64,000 bases of DNA, taken from Symbiodinium natans (Eukaryota; Sar; Dinophyceae; Suessiales; Symbiodiniaceae). Positions 42,193 through 52,011 of the stretch are shown here, in pieces. The notes under the pieces were generated by a model that was not told the origin of the DNA, ran no database searches, and saw only the letters and a list, made by a program, of their open reading frames with translations. Numbering within the stretch: the stretch's first letter is position 1; each line of letters begins with the position of its first letter. The DNA lies in the NCBI GenBank assembly GCA_905221605.1, contig CAJNDS010002495.1:213214-277213 (forward strand), written 5' to 3'. The translations under genes and the position numbers were made by a program.

Positions 42193-43677
42193 CTAGACGA
42201 AGAAATCGCGCAAGCCAGCATCGTCGTCCTCGGGAAACTCTGCAAGAGGCAGCGAGGGGATGTCAGGCTCGACAGGGGCGCTTGCGCTTGGGCCGCTGGG
42301 GGCAGCGTCGACCCTACGGAGATCTTCCACAACATGGAGCCAGCGATGCCGGCGGTCGACGGCAATGCGATGCGCATCGTCCTGGAAATACTCAACGGGG
42401 AAGAACTGGCCTGGTTTGTGGTTGGTCGTAAAAACTCTCACCACACCCTCCGGGAGAAATCCATCCTCATGACGCCCAGCGCAATCCCGCGGTTTCTCCA
42501 AATCAAACCATGCCTTCACATCGTCTATCTCAAGACGGGCCATGCTGATGTCATCCAGAACAACAGCCTGGTGCGGAAGCAACCGCACTTTCTTCAAGGC
42601 ATCCATCTTGTTCAGGAAATGCACTGCGCTGCACAACTCCACCAAGCATGCCATGACCATCTCCGTTTTGCCCAACCCTCCATCGCCTTGCACCACCAAG
42701 GCCTTTGTTTTGGTCTCGTGCTTCAACCATTCCTTCATACCGTCAGGGATGGAAAACGCTGAGACGGCATACCGAGATTGGGTAAACAAAGTTGAGCTTT
42801 GGGACGCAGGCTGCCACGCTGCAAGCACCTTGTGCAACTCCTTCTCTGCATTCGGAAGGCTGCCAACGTGATTCCAAACCAGGACGTTACCTTGCAGCTT
42901 TTCTGTTTTGGCAGCCTGCCACAACCGAGAGACCGTCTGAATGTTGCGTTCCACCACAAAATCCGTGAACTCAGAGAAGCTGAGACGTGTGCGACGTTTT
43001 TCAGCCGCAGGAGCTGGCGTTACCTTCCCTTTGTTCTTTTTCTGTGCGGCATCTTGCGGGCGAGCGACAGTCAAGGCCATGGCTTTCTCGCGAGTAAAAG
43101 AGCGTGGCCAAAAGAGAGCATCTCCATCTAGATCTTGACCTGGTTTGCGTGGGCCTTCAGTCAAGAGGTAGCTGACATATGCAGCAAAACCACTGCGATT
43201 GAAGGTGAAAAACGCATGTATCCCATGTTTTGTCGCCAAGTCCTTGCGGACACTGCAATGCACAAAATGTGCATTGCACAGGAATGCTAGGTGTTGGTGA
43301 CGCTCACGCTTGTCGGACCCAGGTTCATAGCGTTTGTGAGGCTCTTCTACCACAATGATCTTTTGAATCGTGTGGCGTGAACCACGAGCCTGACACACGT
43401 CAAGAAACACCTGAAGGAAGGCCTTCTTGCTGAGGTCACTGGGCTTCAAGCACTTCTCCTGCTGGCGGCGGTCGCACGTTTCCATGTATGCTCGTGGACA
43501 AGGCCACGTCAGCATACCTGCATAGGCACGCTTCTTTGCAGGAGCCGGCTCATTCATGGAACTCTCCGTCTCCGAAGCCGAACATTGCACCAGCTTGCAC
43601 TCTGGAACTTTATCGCGGTGGCTGCTTACGCTGCTGGAGGAGCTTGAGCTGGAGGAGCGGGAGGAGCTGGCGGGCAT
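42193..43677 (-). CDS. Rep-like HUH endonuclease plus SF3 helicase (unit 1)
   Basis: 494 residues from the ATG at 43,677; a longer frame reaches 43,899 but opens with TTG and its extra residues look non-coding. After a Ser-rich start: MLTWP (54-58, Rep motif I-like), HQHLAF with H126 and H128 (metal-binding HUH motif II), and YVSYLLT at 166-172 (motif III-like; Tyr kept, the usual Lys absent). Helicase: Walker A GDGGLGKT (330-337), Walker B VVLDD (371-375) and FTTN (415-418, motif C-like). Such proteins nick an origin and unwind DNA in rolling-circle replication (CRESS-type viruses, plasmids, related transposons). It sits downstream of a large foldback. An endogenous viral copy or a transposon gene are both possible; the frame is intact in both units. 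Confidence 0.7.
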   Translation of the reverse strand: MPASSSRSSSSSSSSSVSSHRDKVPECKLVQCSASETESSMNEPAPAKKRAYAGMLTWPCPRAYMETCDRRQQEKCLKPSDLSKKAFLQVFLDVCQARGSRHTIQKIIVVEEPHKRYEPGSDKRERHQHLAFLCNAHFVHCSVRKDLATKHGIHAFFTFNRSGFAAYVSYLLTEGPRKPGQDLDGDALFWPRSFTREKAMALTVARPQDAAQKKNKGKVTPAPAAEKRRTRLSFSEFTDFVVERNIQTVSRLWQAAKTEKLQGNVLVWNHVGSLPNAEKELHKVLAAWQPASQSSTLFTQSRYAVSAFSIPDGMKEWLKHETKTKALVVQGDGGLGKTEMVMACLVELCSAVHFLNKMDALKKVRLLPHQAVVLDDISMARLEIDDVKAWFDLEKPRDCAGRHEDGFLPEGVVRVFTTNHKPGQFFPVEYFQDDAHRIAVDRRHRWLHVVEDLRRVDAAPSGPSASAPVEPDIPSLPLAEFPEDDDAGLRDFFV

Positions 43678-43804
43678 GGCAGCAAAACGGGCAAAAGCCA
43701 CACGGGACCTCGAGACTCGTCTCTTTGCGCAAGAACAAACAATCCGGGCACGTGTGCTTGGGACGCGGGCAAGCATGTGATGATGCGGCTGACAGGCAGT
43801 CCTT

Positions 43805-44047
43805 TCATGGGCATGGAGGACAAGACAGAAAACATTCGTCAACCAAACGAAGCGTCTGCGGTTCACAGGTGTGCTTTGGCCAAGTCGCGCACGGTGCAAA
43901 GTTTTTGGGGGCTCCGAAACATGACTTGCATCGAAGTCCGTGCATTTTCAGTACTCGAAATGGTGCTTCCGCCCAGATCCCACTCATGTTCCCCACCGGA
44001 CAAGTGGGGTTGTTAGCTTTTAAGGACAAAGCGGCGGCGCACATCAT
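43805..44047 (-). CDS. Small Cys-rich frame upstream of Rep (unit 1)
   Basis: An 80-codon ATG frame, ending 127 bases upstream of the Rep ATG, with CPVGNMSGIWAEAPF, RCKSC and CATWPKHTC. Seven Cys and the composition look protein-like; it may be a 5' exon of Rep or a separate peptide. No family recognised. Confidence 0.3.
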   Translation of the reverse strand: MMCAAALSLKANNPTCPVGNMSGIWAEAPFRVLKMHGLRCKSCFGAPKNFAPCATWPKHTCEPQTLRLVDECFLSCPPCP

Positions 44048-44104
44048 GCGACGCGATTCTCAGGACAGAAGGCAGGACAGCGTTGAGGCAGACAGCAGTA
44101 CGAG

Positions 44105-44345
44105 ATGCAGGACGCTAAGCAGGCCAGGGAGGCTGAGGCGGGCAACTGTGCCGGATTGTGGCCACGTGCAATAAACAGGCCAGGAGGGCTCAGGCGGGGA
44201 ATTGTGCCGGAATATGGCCAGACGCAGTAATTAAGCAGGCCAAGGAGGCTCGCAATAAGCAGGCCGGGAAGGCTCAGGGGGGCAACTGTACCGGGCACAC
44301 GGGAAGGCTCAGGCAGGCAACTGTACCGGAATGCGGCCACACGCA
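44105..44345. repeat. ~60-bp degenerate tandem repeat (unit 1)
   Basis: About four or five units of AAGCAGGCCAGGGAGGCTCA, GGCGGGCAACTGTGCCGGAA and TGGCCAC, next to the foldback. Confidence 0.6.
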
Positions 44346-44386
44346 CCAAGCTGGCCACATTTTGTGTGCTGTCACTACTACCTCGC

Positions 44387-44640
44387 AGGCCTTGAAATCG
44401 TGCGCTGCGCAGGGAATTTCCAGGGTTACGATTTTGTTTTGTGCGTTTTACAGTAGGAACGGCGCCAAAAAACACAAAATCGTAACCCTGGACGTTGTCA
44501 AAAAAAAGAGTCTTTTTCGTTTTTTTTAGAGAACACCCAGGGTTACGATTTTGTGTTTTTGGCGCCGTTCCTACTGTAAAACGCACAAAACAAAATCGTA
44601 ACCCTGGAATTTCCCTGCGCAGTGCACGATTTCGAGGCCT
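44387..44640. repeat. Foldback: 105-bp inverted repeat arms, 45-bp loop (unit 1)
   Basis: Left arm 44,387-44,491, right arm 44,537-44,640; they pair with about four differences. The loop is A/T-rich. Each arm is itself bounded by inverted copies of ACAAAATCGTAACCCTGG, so four copies of this 18-mer allow nested hairpins. It lies 0.7 kb upstream of the Rep start. Candidate foldback transposon or replication-associated structure. Confidence 0.9.
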
Positions 44641-44955
44641 TCAAGAGCCATTTTCGGTGACTTTTCCAAGGTAAAACGCGCAAAGCAAAATCGTAACCCT
44701 GGACATTCCCTGCGCAGCGCACGATTTTCAAGGACTTCAGGAACCATTTTCGTGGTTTTCCTGAGGGAAAACGCTCCAAGCAAGATCGTAAGCCTAGAAA
44801 TTCACTGCACCGTGCACGACTTCAAGGACTTTAGCAGCCATCTTCGTGATTTTCCGGAGGGACAATGCTCAAGGTGCAATCGTATCCCTGGAATGCGCTT
44901 TCAAGGACTTTAGGAGCTAGTTTTCCTTAGCGAAAACGCTCAACCATCCTGAACC
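44600..44955. repeat. ~93-bp degenerate tandem repeat (unit 1)
   Basis: Four units that start in the right foldback arm: TCGTAACCCTGG...CTGCGCAGTGCACGATTTC...CAAGGACTT...TTTTCCnnnGGnAAAACGC. They diverge steadily from the foldback outward. Confidence 0.75.
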
Positions 44956-45900
44956 CCAGGCCTTCTTCGCTCGCAGGCGCCCCAGAGGAGGCAGGTGTCC
45001 GATCACATCTGCCACAGCGTTTTTGATTCTAACTTGAGCCGAAGCCTGAAGCAAAAAAAAGCTTGAACTTCACCTGCTGCCCACGGATCTCGCCAAGAAA
45101 TCCCAGATTGCCGGCATCACAGACCTACAAAGGAATTGTTGTTAAACTTCGGTGGAATTGTGGAATGGTTTCGTCCGCAAGCGCAAAAACTGTCTTCTTC
45201 TTCTGCCGCCTTTCCCCCCCCCAAGCCTGCCCCCCCAGCCTGCCCCCCCAACCTGCCCCCCCCGTTGTCCCTCCTCCTTTGGCTCTTCGGGGTTTTGGGA
45301 TCAGGTTGCGGTAAAAGATCTGTCCAACTTTCCACGCCCCCATAACTCCCACAGCCCTCTTAAACGTCACAAAACTTCACAAACGCTTTCGTCGTCCTAG
45401 GGTCCTAGGCCCACGCTAATCATGATTGCGGACTCGTCAGCTTCTTTAAGCATCTTCAAGCCTCACGTTGGGGCTGGTGCTTGTGATACAGCTGCAGTGT
45501 AAGATCTGAACGCGGCACAGGCTGCCAAAGACGATCACGCAGCTGCGCCTCACAAAGTTAAACAGTCGACGCTCCAGGCGTATGCTGTGCAGCGCTGCTG
45601 GCGCAGCCTCCAAAGCACCAGCTTCCAAAGTATCTGGCGCGGCTTCAAACCTGGTGTCGTAAATTGAGCACCACAACTGAACCTTAAAAGGCTTGCACCG
45701 GTGCACCGGTACACTGTACACTGCAGCACGGGCTGCAAAACGCCAGACATGCAGCTACGTCATGAAAGACGACGGTTGCAGCGATGCCCCGAGACACAGA
45801 AGCACGGGCTACAGAAGACTCGACTAGCAGCTGCAACTGGAGCGACTTACCTGTACACAGCACGGGCTGCAAGAACAGAGAACACTGCAAACAACAGCGG
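44956..45900. other. Unassigned DNA with C-rich tract (unit 1)
   Basis: C-rich tract at about 45,217-45,265. Frames across it are artefacts. Short repeated word AGCACGGGCT(G/A)CA at 45,725, 45,801 and 45,861. No gene supported. Confidence 0.4.
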
Positions 45901-46247
45901 CTGCTACACATCACACAGTAGCACTTCCTACGCTCCAGGCGCTGGATTCGGACCAACACTTGCAGCGGCTTTCAATGCCAAGATTCTGCTCAGGTCTTCT
46001 TGCGACAGCTTCTTGGCATGTGCGACTAACCTGGCGCAGAAGAAGCCCATATGTATAACCACAACCCCCAGACACTCCAAGTTTGTTCCGGCCTGGCCCG
46101 TTTCTGGCGCATCGATTTGAGCTCTTTGGCTGCGGCAGCTGCGTCACGCTTCAGAGCGCGTCGTGCCTCCCGCAACTCATTGATTCTGGTGTCCAAGTCC
46201 TGCATCGCATAAAAGGCCAGGAAGAAACTACCACCAACACGACCCAT
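45900..46247 (-). pseudogene. Coiled-coil gene fragment at unit end (unit 1)
   Basis: From the ATG at 46,247 (or 46,205) the minus strand encodes LDTRINELREARRALKRD and AAAKELKSMRQKRAR, a strong coiled-coil pattern; the frame then changes and LSQEDLSRILALKAAASVG follows at about 45,950-46,010. This looks like the 5' end of a spliced or frameshifted gene. The 46,247 ATG sits one base inside the unit edge, so the upstream part may have been cut off. Not identified. Confidence 0.4.
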
Positions 46248-46295
46248 GCTGTGTGGCACGCGAGCAGCTTGCAGAAGACATGAGGCAACCTGCAT

Positions 46296-47204
46296 TTACA
46301 GAGCAAGCACGCGTCTTGACCAAAGTCCCGCACGAAGGGTGTGCCCTTTAGGCAACAGCTGCCGTAGCTCTTCCGCTGTAAGCGGGGCTTGTGCCAGGAC
46401 GGGCAGCCCATGTGGAAACAGAGCTTGGAGATGTTTCGTGAGAACTGCATCTCCGCAGAAACCTAGCTGTTCGAAAGCACCTCTCCATGTCCTGCTGCAC
46501 AGATAATGCTGACATTCTGTTGAAAGCATTTCCAGGAAAGCAGAAGCGGTCATCTGTCCATCTTGCAGGAGGCGACGTCTGTAACAGCGCCGGAAATGTT
46601 GTTTCAAGCCTGAAAAGAGGTGAACATCGGCTGGCTGTACCAGCCACGTCAGATGCGGGGGTATGGGGCATATGCCAATGCCTAAACATTTCGCCTCAGC
46701 CAGCACCTTGCCATCGAGGTGGCAGGGAGCGCAATCCAAGAGTAATATTGGTTCGACGTCGACCGGAACGCAGGCCTTTAACACTCGAAGAACTTCCACC
46801 ATTCGGGCTCCTGAATTCCAGGCTGTCTTTGCAAATTCCACATGAAAATTAGCCGGCATGTTTGCACGGGCACTTCGCAAAGCTTTCTTTGTCAGGTATC
46901 TACCATTCGACAGGATGTACTGTGGCATTGCAGCCTGCAACGATGCGTCGCTGCACACGCAAGCCAGCAACGTGCAGCATCCTCGGCGAACGTCCTTCTT
47001 TGCGTGTCCAGAAACACCACGTCGCTGCAGACCTTCATGTACCAACCCAGTGAAAGAGGGCCGGGTATACTGTAAACTTGTCTCGTCCATATTGATCAAA
47101 ACCACACGCTTCTGCGTCGTGCCTGTCAAGTGCCGGCACCTTTGCCAACACAGCTGCACCTGCCAACCAAAAAGGGAAGCGAACGAAGCCAAATATGGGA
47201 ACAA
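46296..47204 (-). pseudogene. Pogo/Tigger-like DDE transposase, catalytic part (unit 2)
   Basis: The translation is identical to that of the unit 1 copy over all 302 residues, with the same D40, D157 and D193, the same TTG opening and the same break from the DNA-binding part. The defect therefore predates the duplication, unless an intron explains it. Confidence 0.75.
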
Positions 47205-48256
47205 TTTACGAGTCTAAATTTGGGCTCGGGCTTGCGCCAGGAAAGGCAGATTGACTGTTTTTTTGAAGCCAAATGTGGCCTCGGGTTTGGATCACACGGG
47301 GTCGACAGGATGCATGACAAGGACACTGTTGCAGGAGCTTGGGACACCGAAGCCGGAGCCTTCTGCTTGATGTCCTCGGACGAGAGGTGCGACGCCGGCC
47401 GCAGCTGCCCGAGCTTGAAGCCCCATTCGTACTGGAACTTCTTCGCCCACCGCCGGAAGTAGCGACCAGCCGAGTGCTGCACGGCGCCATCTTCCAGCGC
47501 CCTCTGCATGCGTGCGGCGCGCGGGTGATCGGGGCATAAGTGAAAGCATAAGGTCACATACATCTCTGCCGCCTCGGATATGGACGGCGGAAGCCGGGCC
47601 ATCAGATTTTGCTCGCATATCCACTGTCGGAGACGGTATTCCACCAAAAAATGCACAGCTTTCTGATGAATCTGCAAATGCTTCTTGCTCCTAGGCATCA
47701 TTAACTGCGCTAAGAGGTCGGTGTCCGAAGCCAACACCATGGTTTCGAGGGCAGCTGTCATGGCATCGGAAGTAACGGCGTCACCGGCAAGAGTCCCCTC
47801 TTGCGCAACACCCGTCTCGCAAACAGGACTGCAGGCTGGCTTCTCCAATCCGCCAACATGAAGATGCAAATAGCTATCAACCGCTGGAGTGGACTCAACT
47901 GGTGATTCTCTTCCCGCTTTCGCTGACGCCATCGAGCTTGCAAAGCAGCTTTCAGGGCCTTCCTCAGCTCGCGGTCCTGCAACTGGCCACTCTTGTCTGC
48001 AGTCGCAGGATGCATCCTGCAACCGGCCCCTCTCTGCGGCGTAACAGCGGCAGACTTTGCGGCGCAGGCCAGGTCTTTTTGCTTGAGTTGCTGTAGCTTC
48101 AGGGTTGCTTCGTCCCACCTGGCATGCACAGTAGGAAAGGGGGCGCCGGGCTTGAGCCTTGCTGTATGGACAGTATACAGTCACTGCACGGGACCATGTG
48201 CAAGTAGCAACAGTAGGGGCGGTAAACTGACACCCATTGTCGGCTTCAGAACCCAC
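47126..48256 (-). pseudogene. Pogo-like transposase, N-terminal part (unit 2)
   Basis: Same as the unit 1 copy, including the helix-turn-helix-like YFRRWAKKFQYEWGFKLG and the out-of-frame tail. Confidence 0.5.
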
Positions 48257-49095
48257 TTAGTTCTTATAACTCCCACAACCGGGTTACACGACCGCTCCTG
48301 CGCAGCCGGCTGCGAAGGCCTTGCTTCGGCCCTTCTCGCGACATCGCCTTCTACAGGCAGTTCTCCCTCCATTCCGCAAACCCTCACACAGCCGCCAAGT
48401 GCCTTGCAGGAGCCAAAAAACTTCCGGCGCAACTTGCTCGCAGCCACAGCAGCGTCTGGCTCTGAAACATTCTCCAAACACGGTGTTGGTGTAATCCGGC
48501 TTTGAACCTGACCAAACCTGTTTACACCCTCCCCTCCAAGCTGCGTTACTGCTCACACGTCGGACGTGCAATGTTCTGGTCTCGAGTTCATCACACAAGG
48601 GCGCTCGCCCCTTTAGCTTCCCCCGGAAACCCCGAGGAAAACAAAACCCTGGAAAGCGCCTTTCAAGGAAGCTGGAGGCCGAAGAAGGGTGCAGTTTCCG
48701 ACTCTCTTCACAATCTGGCTGCCGACCGATGCTTGCACTGGAAAAAAGATTCCCTCCCTTGGAAGGCGAGCCCCAGGGTTTTGTTTTACTGCCGCCCCAA
48801 AATCATTAGCTTGTTGTTTGCGCAGGGCCTCCGAAATCGCGTCCATTCCCTTGCTGCCACAAGACTGGATGGCAAAGCCTCCTAAATCGCGTCAATTGCT
48901 TTTGACTTGGGGCAGGGGTCTCTAAAACAGTGCCATGCTGTTGAGGTCGCCTCGCGCGTCTCCACAATGCTGGGACATTTGGGTTACCTGTTCCGGCCTC
49001 ACAGCGCTTTGTCTAAGTTTAGGATACCTTCTGACTCCTCAACTCGGTGTTGCTAGGATACCTTCTCACTCATAAATAAATCCGGCGTCGAAAAA
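48257..49095. other. Region between transposase and satellite (unit 2)
   Basis: Copy of 36,096-36,935. One substitution noted at 48,867 (G; A in copy 1). No supported gene. Confidence 0.3.
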
Positions 49096-52011
49096 GTATG
49101 GCTCATGCATCCTAAACCCTTTTGGATCCAAAAGCTACAAACTTGATTTTCACAGGCACCACGGGTGCTTGTCTTTGCATGGATTTTGAAAGGAGGAAGC
49201 CCGCATAGCGAAAACAGAGCAGGGAGGCCCCATAGTTCAAAAAAAATATGGCTCATGCATCCTAAACCCTTTTGGATCCAAAAGCTACAAACTTGATTTT
49301 CACAGGCACCACGGGTGCTTGTCTTTGCATGGATTTTGAAAGGACGAAGCCCGCATAGCGAAAACGGAGCAGGGAGGCCCCATAGTTCAAAAAAATATGG
49401 CTCATGCATCCTAAACCCTTTTGGATCCAAAAGCTACAAGATCTTCAAACTTGATTTTCACAGGCACCACGGGTGCTTGTCTTTGCATGGATTTTGAAAG
49501 GACGAAGCCCGCATAGCGAAAACAGAGCAGGGAGGCCCCATAGTTCAAAAAAATATGGCTCATGAATCCTAAACCCTTTTGGATCCAAAAGCTACAAGAT
49601 CTTCAAACTTTGATTTTCACAGGCACCACGGGTGCTTGTCTTTGCATGGATTTTGAAAGGACGAAGCCCGCATAGCGAAAACAGAGCAGGGAGGCCCCAT
49701 AGTTCAAAAAAATATGGCTCATGAATCCTAAACCCTTTTGGATCCAAAAGCTACAAACTTGATTTTCACAGGCACCACGGGTGCTTGTCTTTGCATGGAT
49801 TTTGAAAGGACGAAGCCCGCATAGCGAAAACAGAGCAGGGAGGCCCCATAGTTCAAAAAAATATGGCTCATGAATCCTAAACCCTTTTGGATCCAAAAGC
49901 TACAAACTTGATTTTCACAGGCACCACGGGTGCTTGTCTTTGCATGGATTTTGAAAGGACGAAGCCCGCATAGCGAAAACAGAGCAGGGAGGCCCCAGAG
50001 TTCAAAAAAATATGGCTCATGCATCCTAAACCCTTTTGGATCCAAAAGCTACAAGATCTTCAAACTTTGATTTTCACAGGCACCACGGGTGCTTGTCTTT
50101 GCATGGATTTTGAAAGGACGAAGCCCGCATAGCGAAAACAGAGCAGGGAGGCCCCAGAGTTCAAAAAAATATGGCTCATGCATCCTAAACCCTTTTGGAT
50201 CCAAAAGCTACAAACTTGATTTTCACAGGCACCACGGGTGCTTGTCTTTGCATGGATTTTGAAAGGACGAAGCCCGCATAGCGAAAACAGAGCAGGGAGG
50301 CCCCATAGTTCAAAAAAATATGGCTCATGCATCCTAAACCCTTTTGGATCCAAAAGCTACAAACTTGATTTTCACAGGCACCACGGGTGCTTGTCTTTGC
50401 ATGGATTTTGAAAGGACGAAGCCCGCATAGCGAAAACAGAGCAGGGAGGCCCCAGAGTTCAAAAAAATATGGCTCATGAATCCTAAACCCTTTTGGATCC
50501 AAAAGCTACAAACTTGATTTTCACAGGCACCACGGGTGCTTGTCTTTGCATGGATTTTGAAAGGACGAAGCCCGCATAGCGAAAACAGAGCAGGGCGGCC
50601 CCAGAGTTCAAAAAAATATGGCTCATGCATCCTAAACCCTTTTGGATCCAAAAGCTACAAACTTGATTTTCACAGGCACCACGGGTGCTTGTCTTTGCAT
50701 GGATTTTGAAAGGAGGAAGCCCGCATAGCGAAAACAGAGCAGGGAGGCCCCATAGTTCAAAAAAATATGGCTCATGAATCCTAAACCCTTTTGGATCCAA
50801 AAGCTACAAGATCTTCAAACTTTGATTTTCACAGGCACCGCGGGCGCTTGTCTTTGCATGGATTTTGAAAGGACGAAGCCCGCATAGCGAAAACAGAGCA
50901 GGGAGGCCCCAGAGTTCAAAAAAATATGGCTCATGCATCCTAAACCCTTTTGGATCCAAAAGCTACAAACTTGATTTTCGCAGGCACCACGGGTGCTTGT
51001 CTTTGCATGGATTTTGAAAGGACGAAGCCCGCATAGCGAAAACAGAGCAGGGAGGCCCCAGAGTTCAAAAAAATATGGCTCATGCATCCTAAACCCTTTT
51101 GGATCCAAAAGCTACAAACTTGATTTTCACAGGCACCACGGGTGCTTGTCTTTGCATGGATTTTGAAAGGACGAAGCCCGCATAGCGAAAACGGAGCAGG
51201 GAGGCCCCATAGTTCAAAAAAATATGGCTCATGCATCCTAAACCCTTTTGGATCCAAAAGCTACAAACTTGATTTTCACAGGCACCACGGGTGCTTGTCT
51301 TTGCATGGATTTTGAAAGGACGAAGCCCGCATAGCGAAAACAGAGCAGGGAGGCCCCAGAGTTCAAAAAAATATGGCTCATGAATCCTAAACCCTTTTGG
51401 ATCCAAAAGCTACAAACTTGATTTTCACAGGCACCACGGGTGCTTGTCTTTGCATGGATTTTGAAAGGACGAAGCCCGCATAGCGAAAACAGAGCAGGGC
51501 GGCCCCAGAGTTCAAAAAAATATGGCTCATGCATCCTAAACCCTTTTGGATCCAAAAGCTACAAACTTGATTTTCACAGGCACCACGGGTGCTTGTCTTT
51601 GCATGGATTTTGAAAGGAGGAAGCCCGCATAGCGAAAACAGAGCAGGGAGGCCCCATAGTTCAAAAAAATATGGCTCATGAATCCTAAACCCTTTTGGAT
51701 CCAAAAGCTACAAGATCTTCAAACTTTGATTTTCACAGGCACCGCGGGCGCTTGTCTTTGCATGGATTTTGAAAGGACGAAGCCCGCATAGCGAAAACAG
51801 AGCAGGGAGGCCCCAGAGTTCAAAAAAATATGGCTCATGAATCCTAAACCCTTTTGGATCCAAAAGCTACAAGATCTTCAAACTTTGATTTTCACAGGCA
51901 CCACGGGTGCTTGTCTTTGCATGGATTTTGAAAGGACGAAGCCCGCATAGCGAAAACAGAGCAGGGAGGCCCCATAGTTCAAAAAAATATGGCTCATGAA
52001 TCCTAAACCCT
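49096..52011. repeat. 149/159-bp satellite array, 19 units (unit 2)
   Basis: Also 19 monomer intervals, but with six long forms (158-159 bases) instead of four, mostly in the left half (49,398-50,172). The right half keeps the 904-bp higher-order unit (50,800 to 51,704 equals one period). The arrays have therefore rearranged since the duplication while flanks stayed almost unchanged. Confidence 0.95.

Larger units (their letters stand above)
34088..46248. repeat. 12.16-kb tandem unit, copy 1
   Basis: Head-to-tail duplicate of 46,249-58,429. Equivalent positions are offset by 12,161 left of the 149-bp satellite and by 12,181 right of it. Outside the satellite I saw two substitutions (36,706 A against 48,867 G; 40,486 T against 52,667 A); I did not compare every base. 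CTGT is present at the left edge (34,088), the middle (46,249) and just after the right edge (58,430). Ends show no inverted terminal repeats. Confidence 0.9.

Noticed and set aside
45063-45400. Overlapping small frames around 45.1-45.4 kb
   Set aside because: All are created by the CCCCCC tract and its complement; no frame is better than the others.
34088-46248. A DNA transposon bounded by inverted terminal repeats
   Set aside because: The two ends of the unit show no inverted similarity, and the pogo transposase is not flanked by recognisable inverted repeats.
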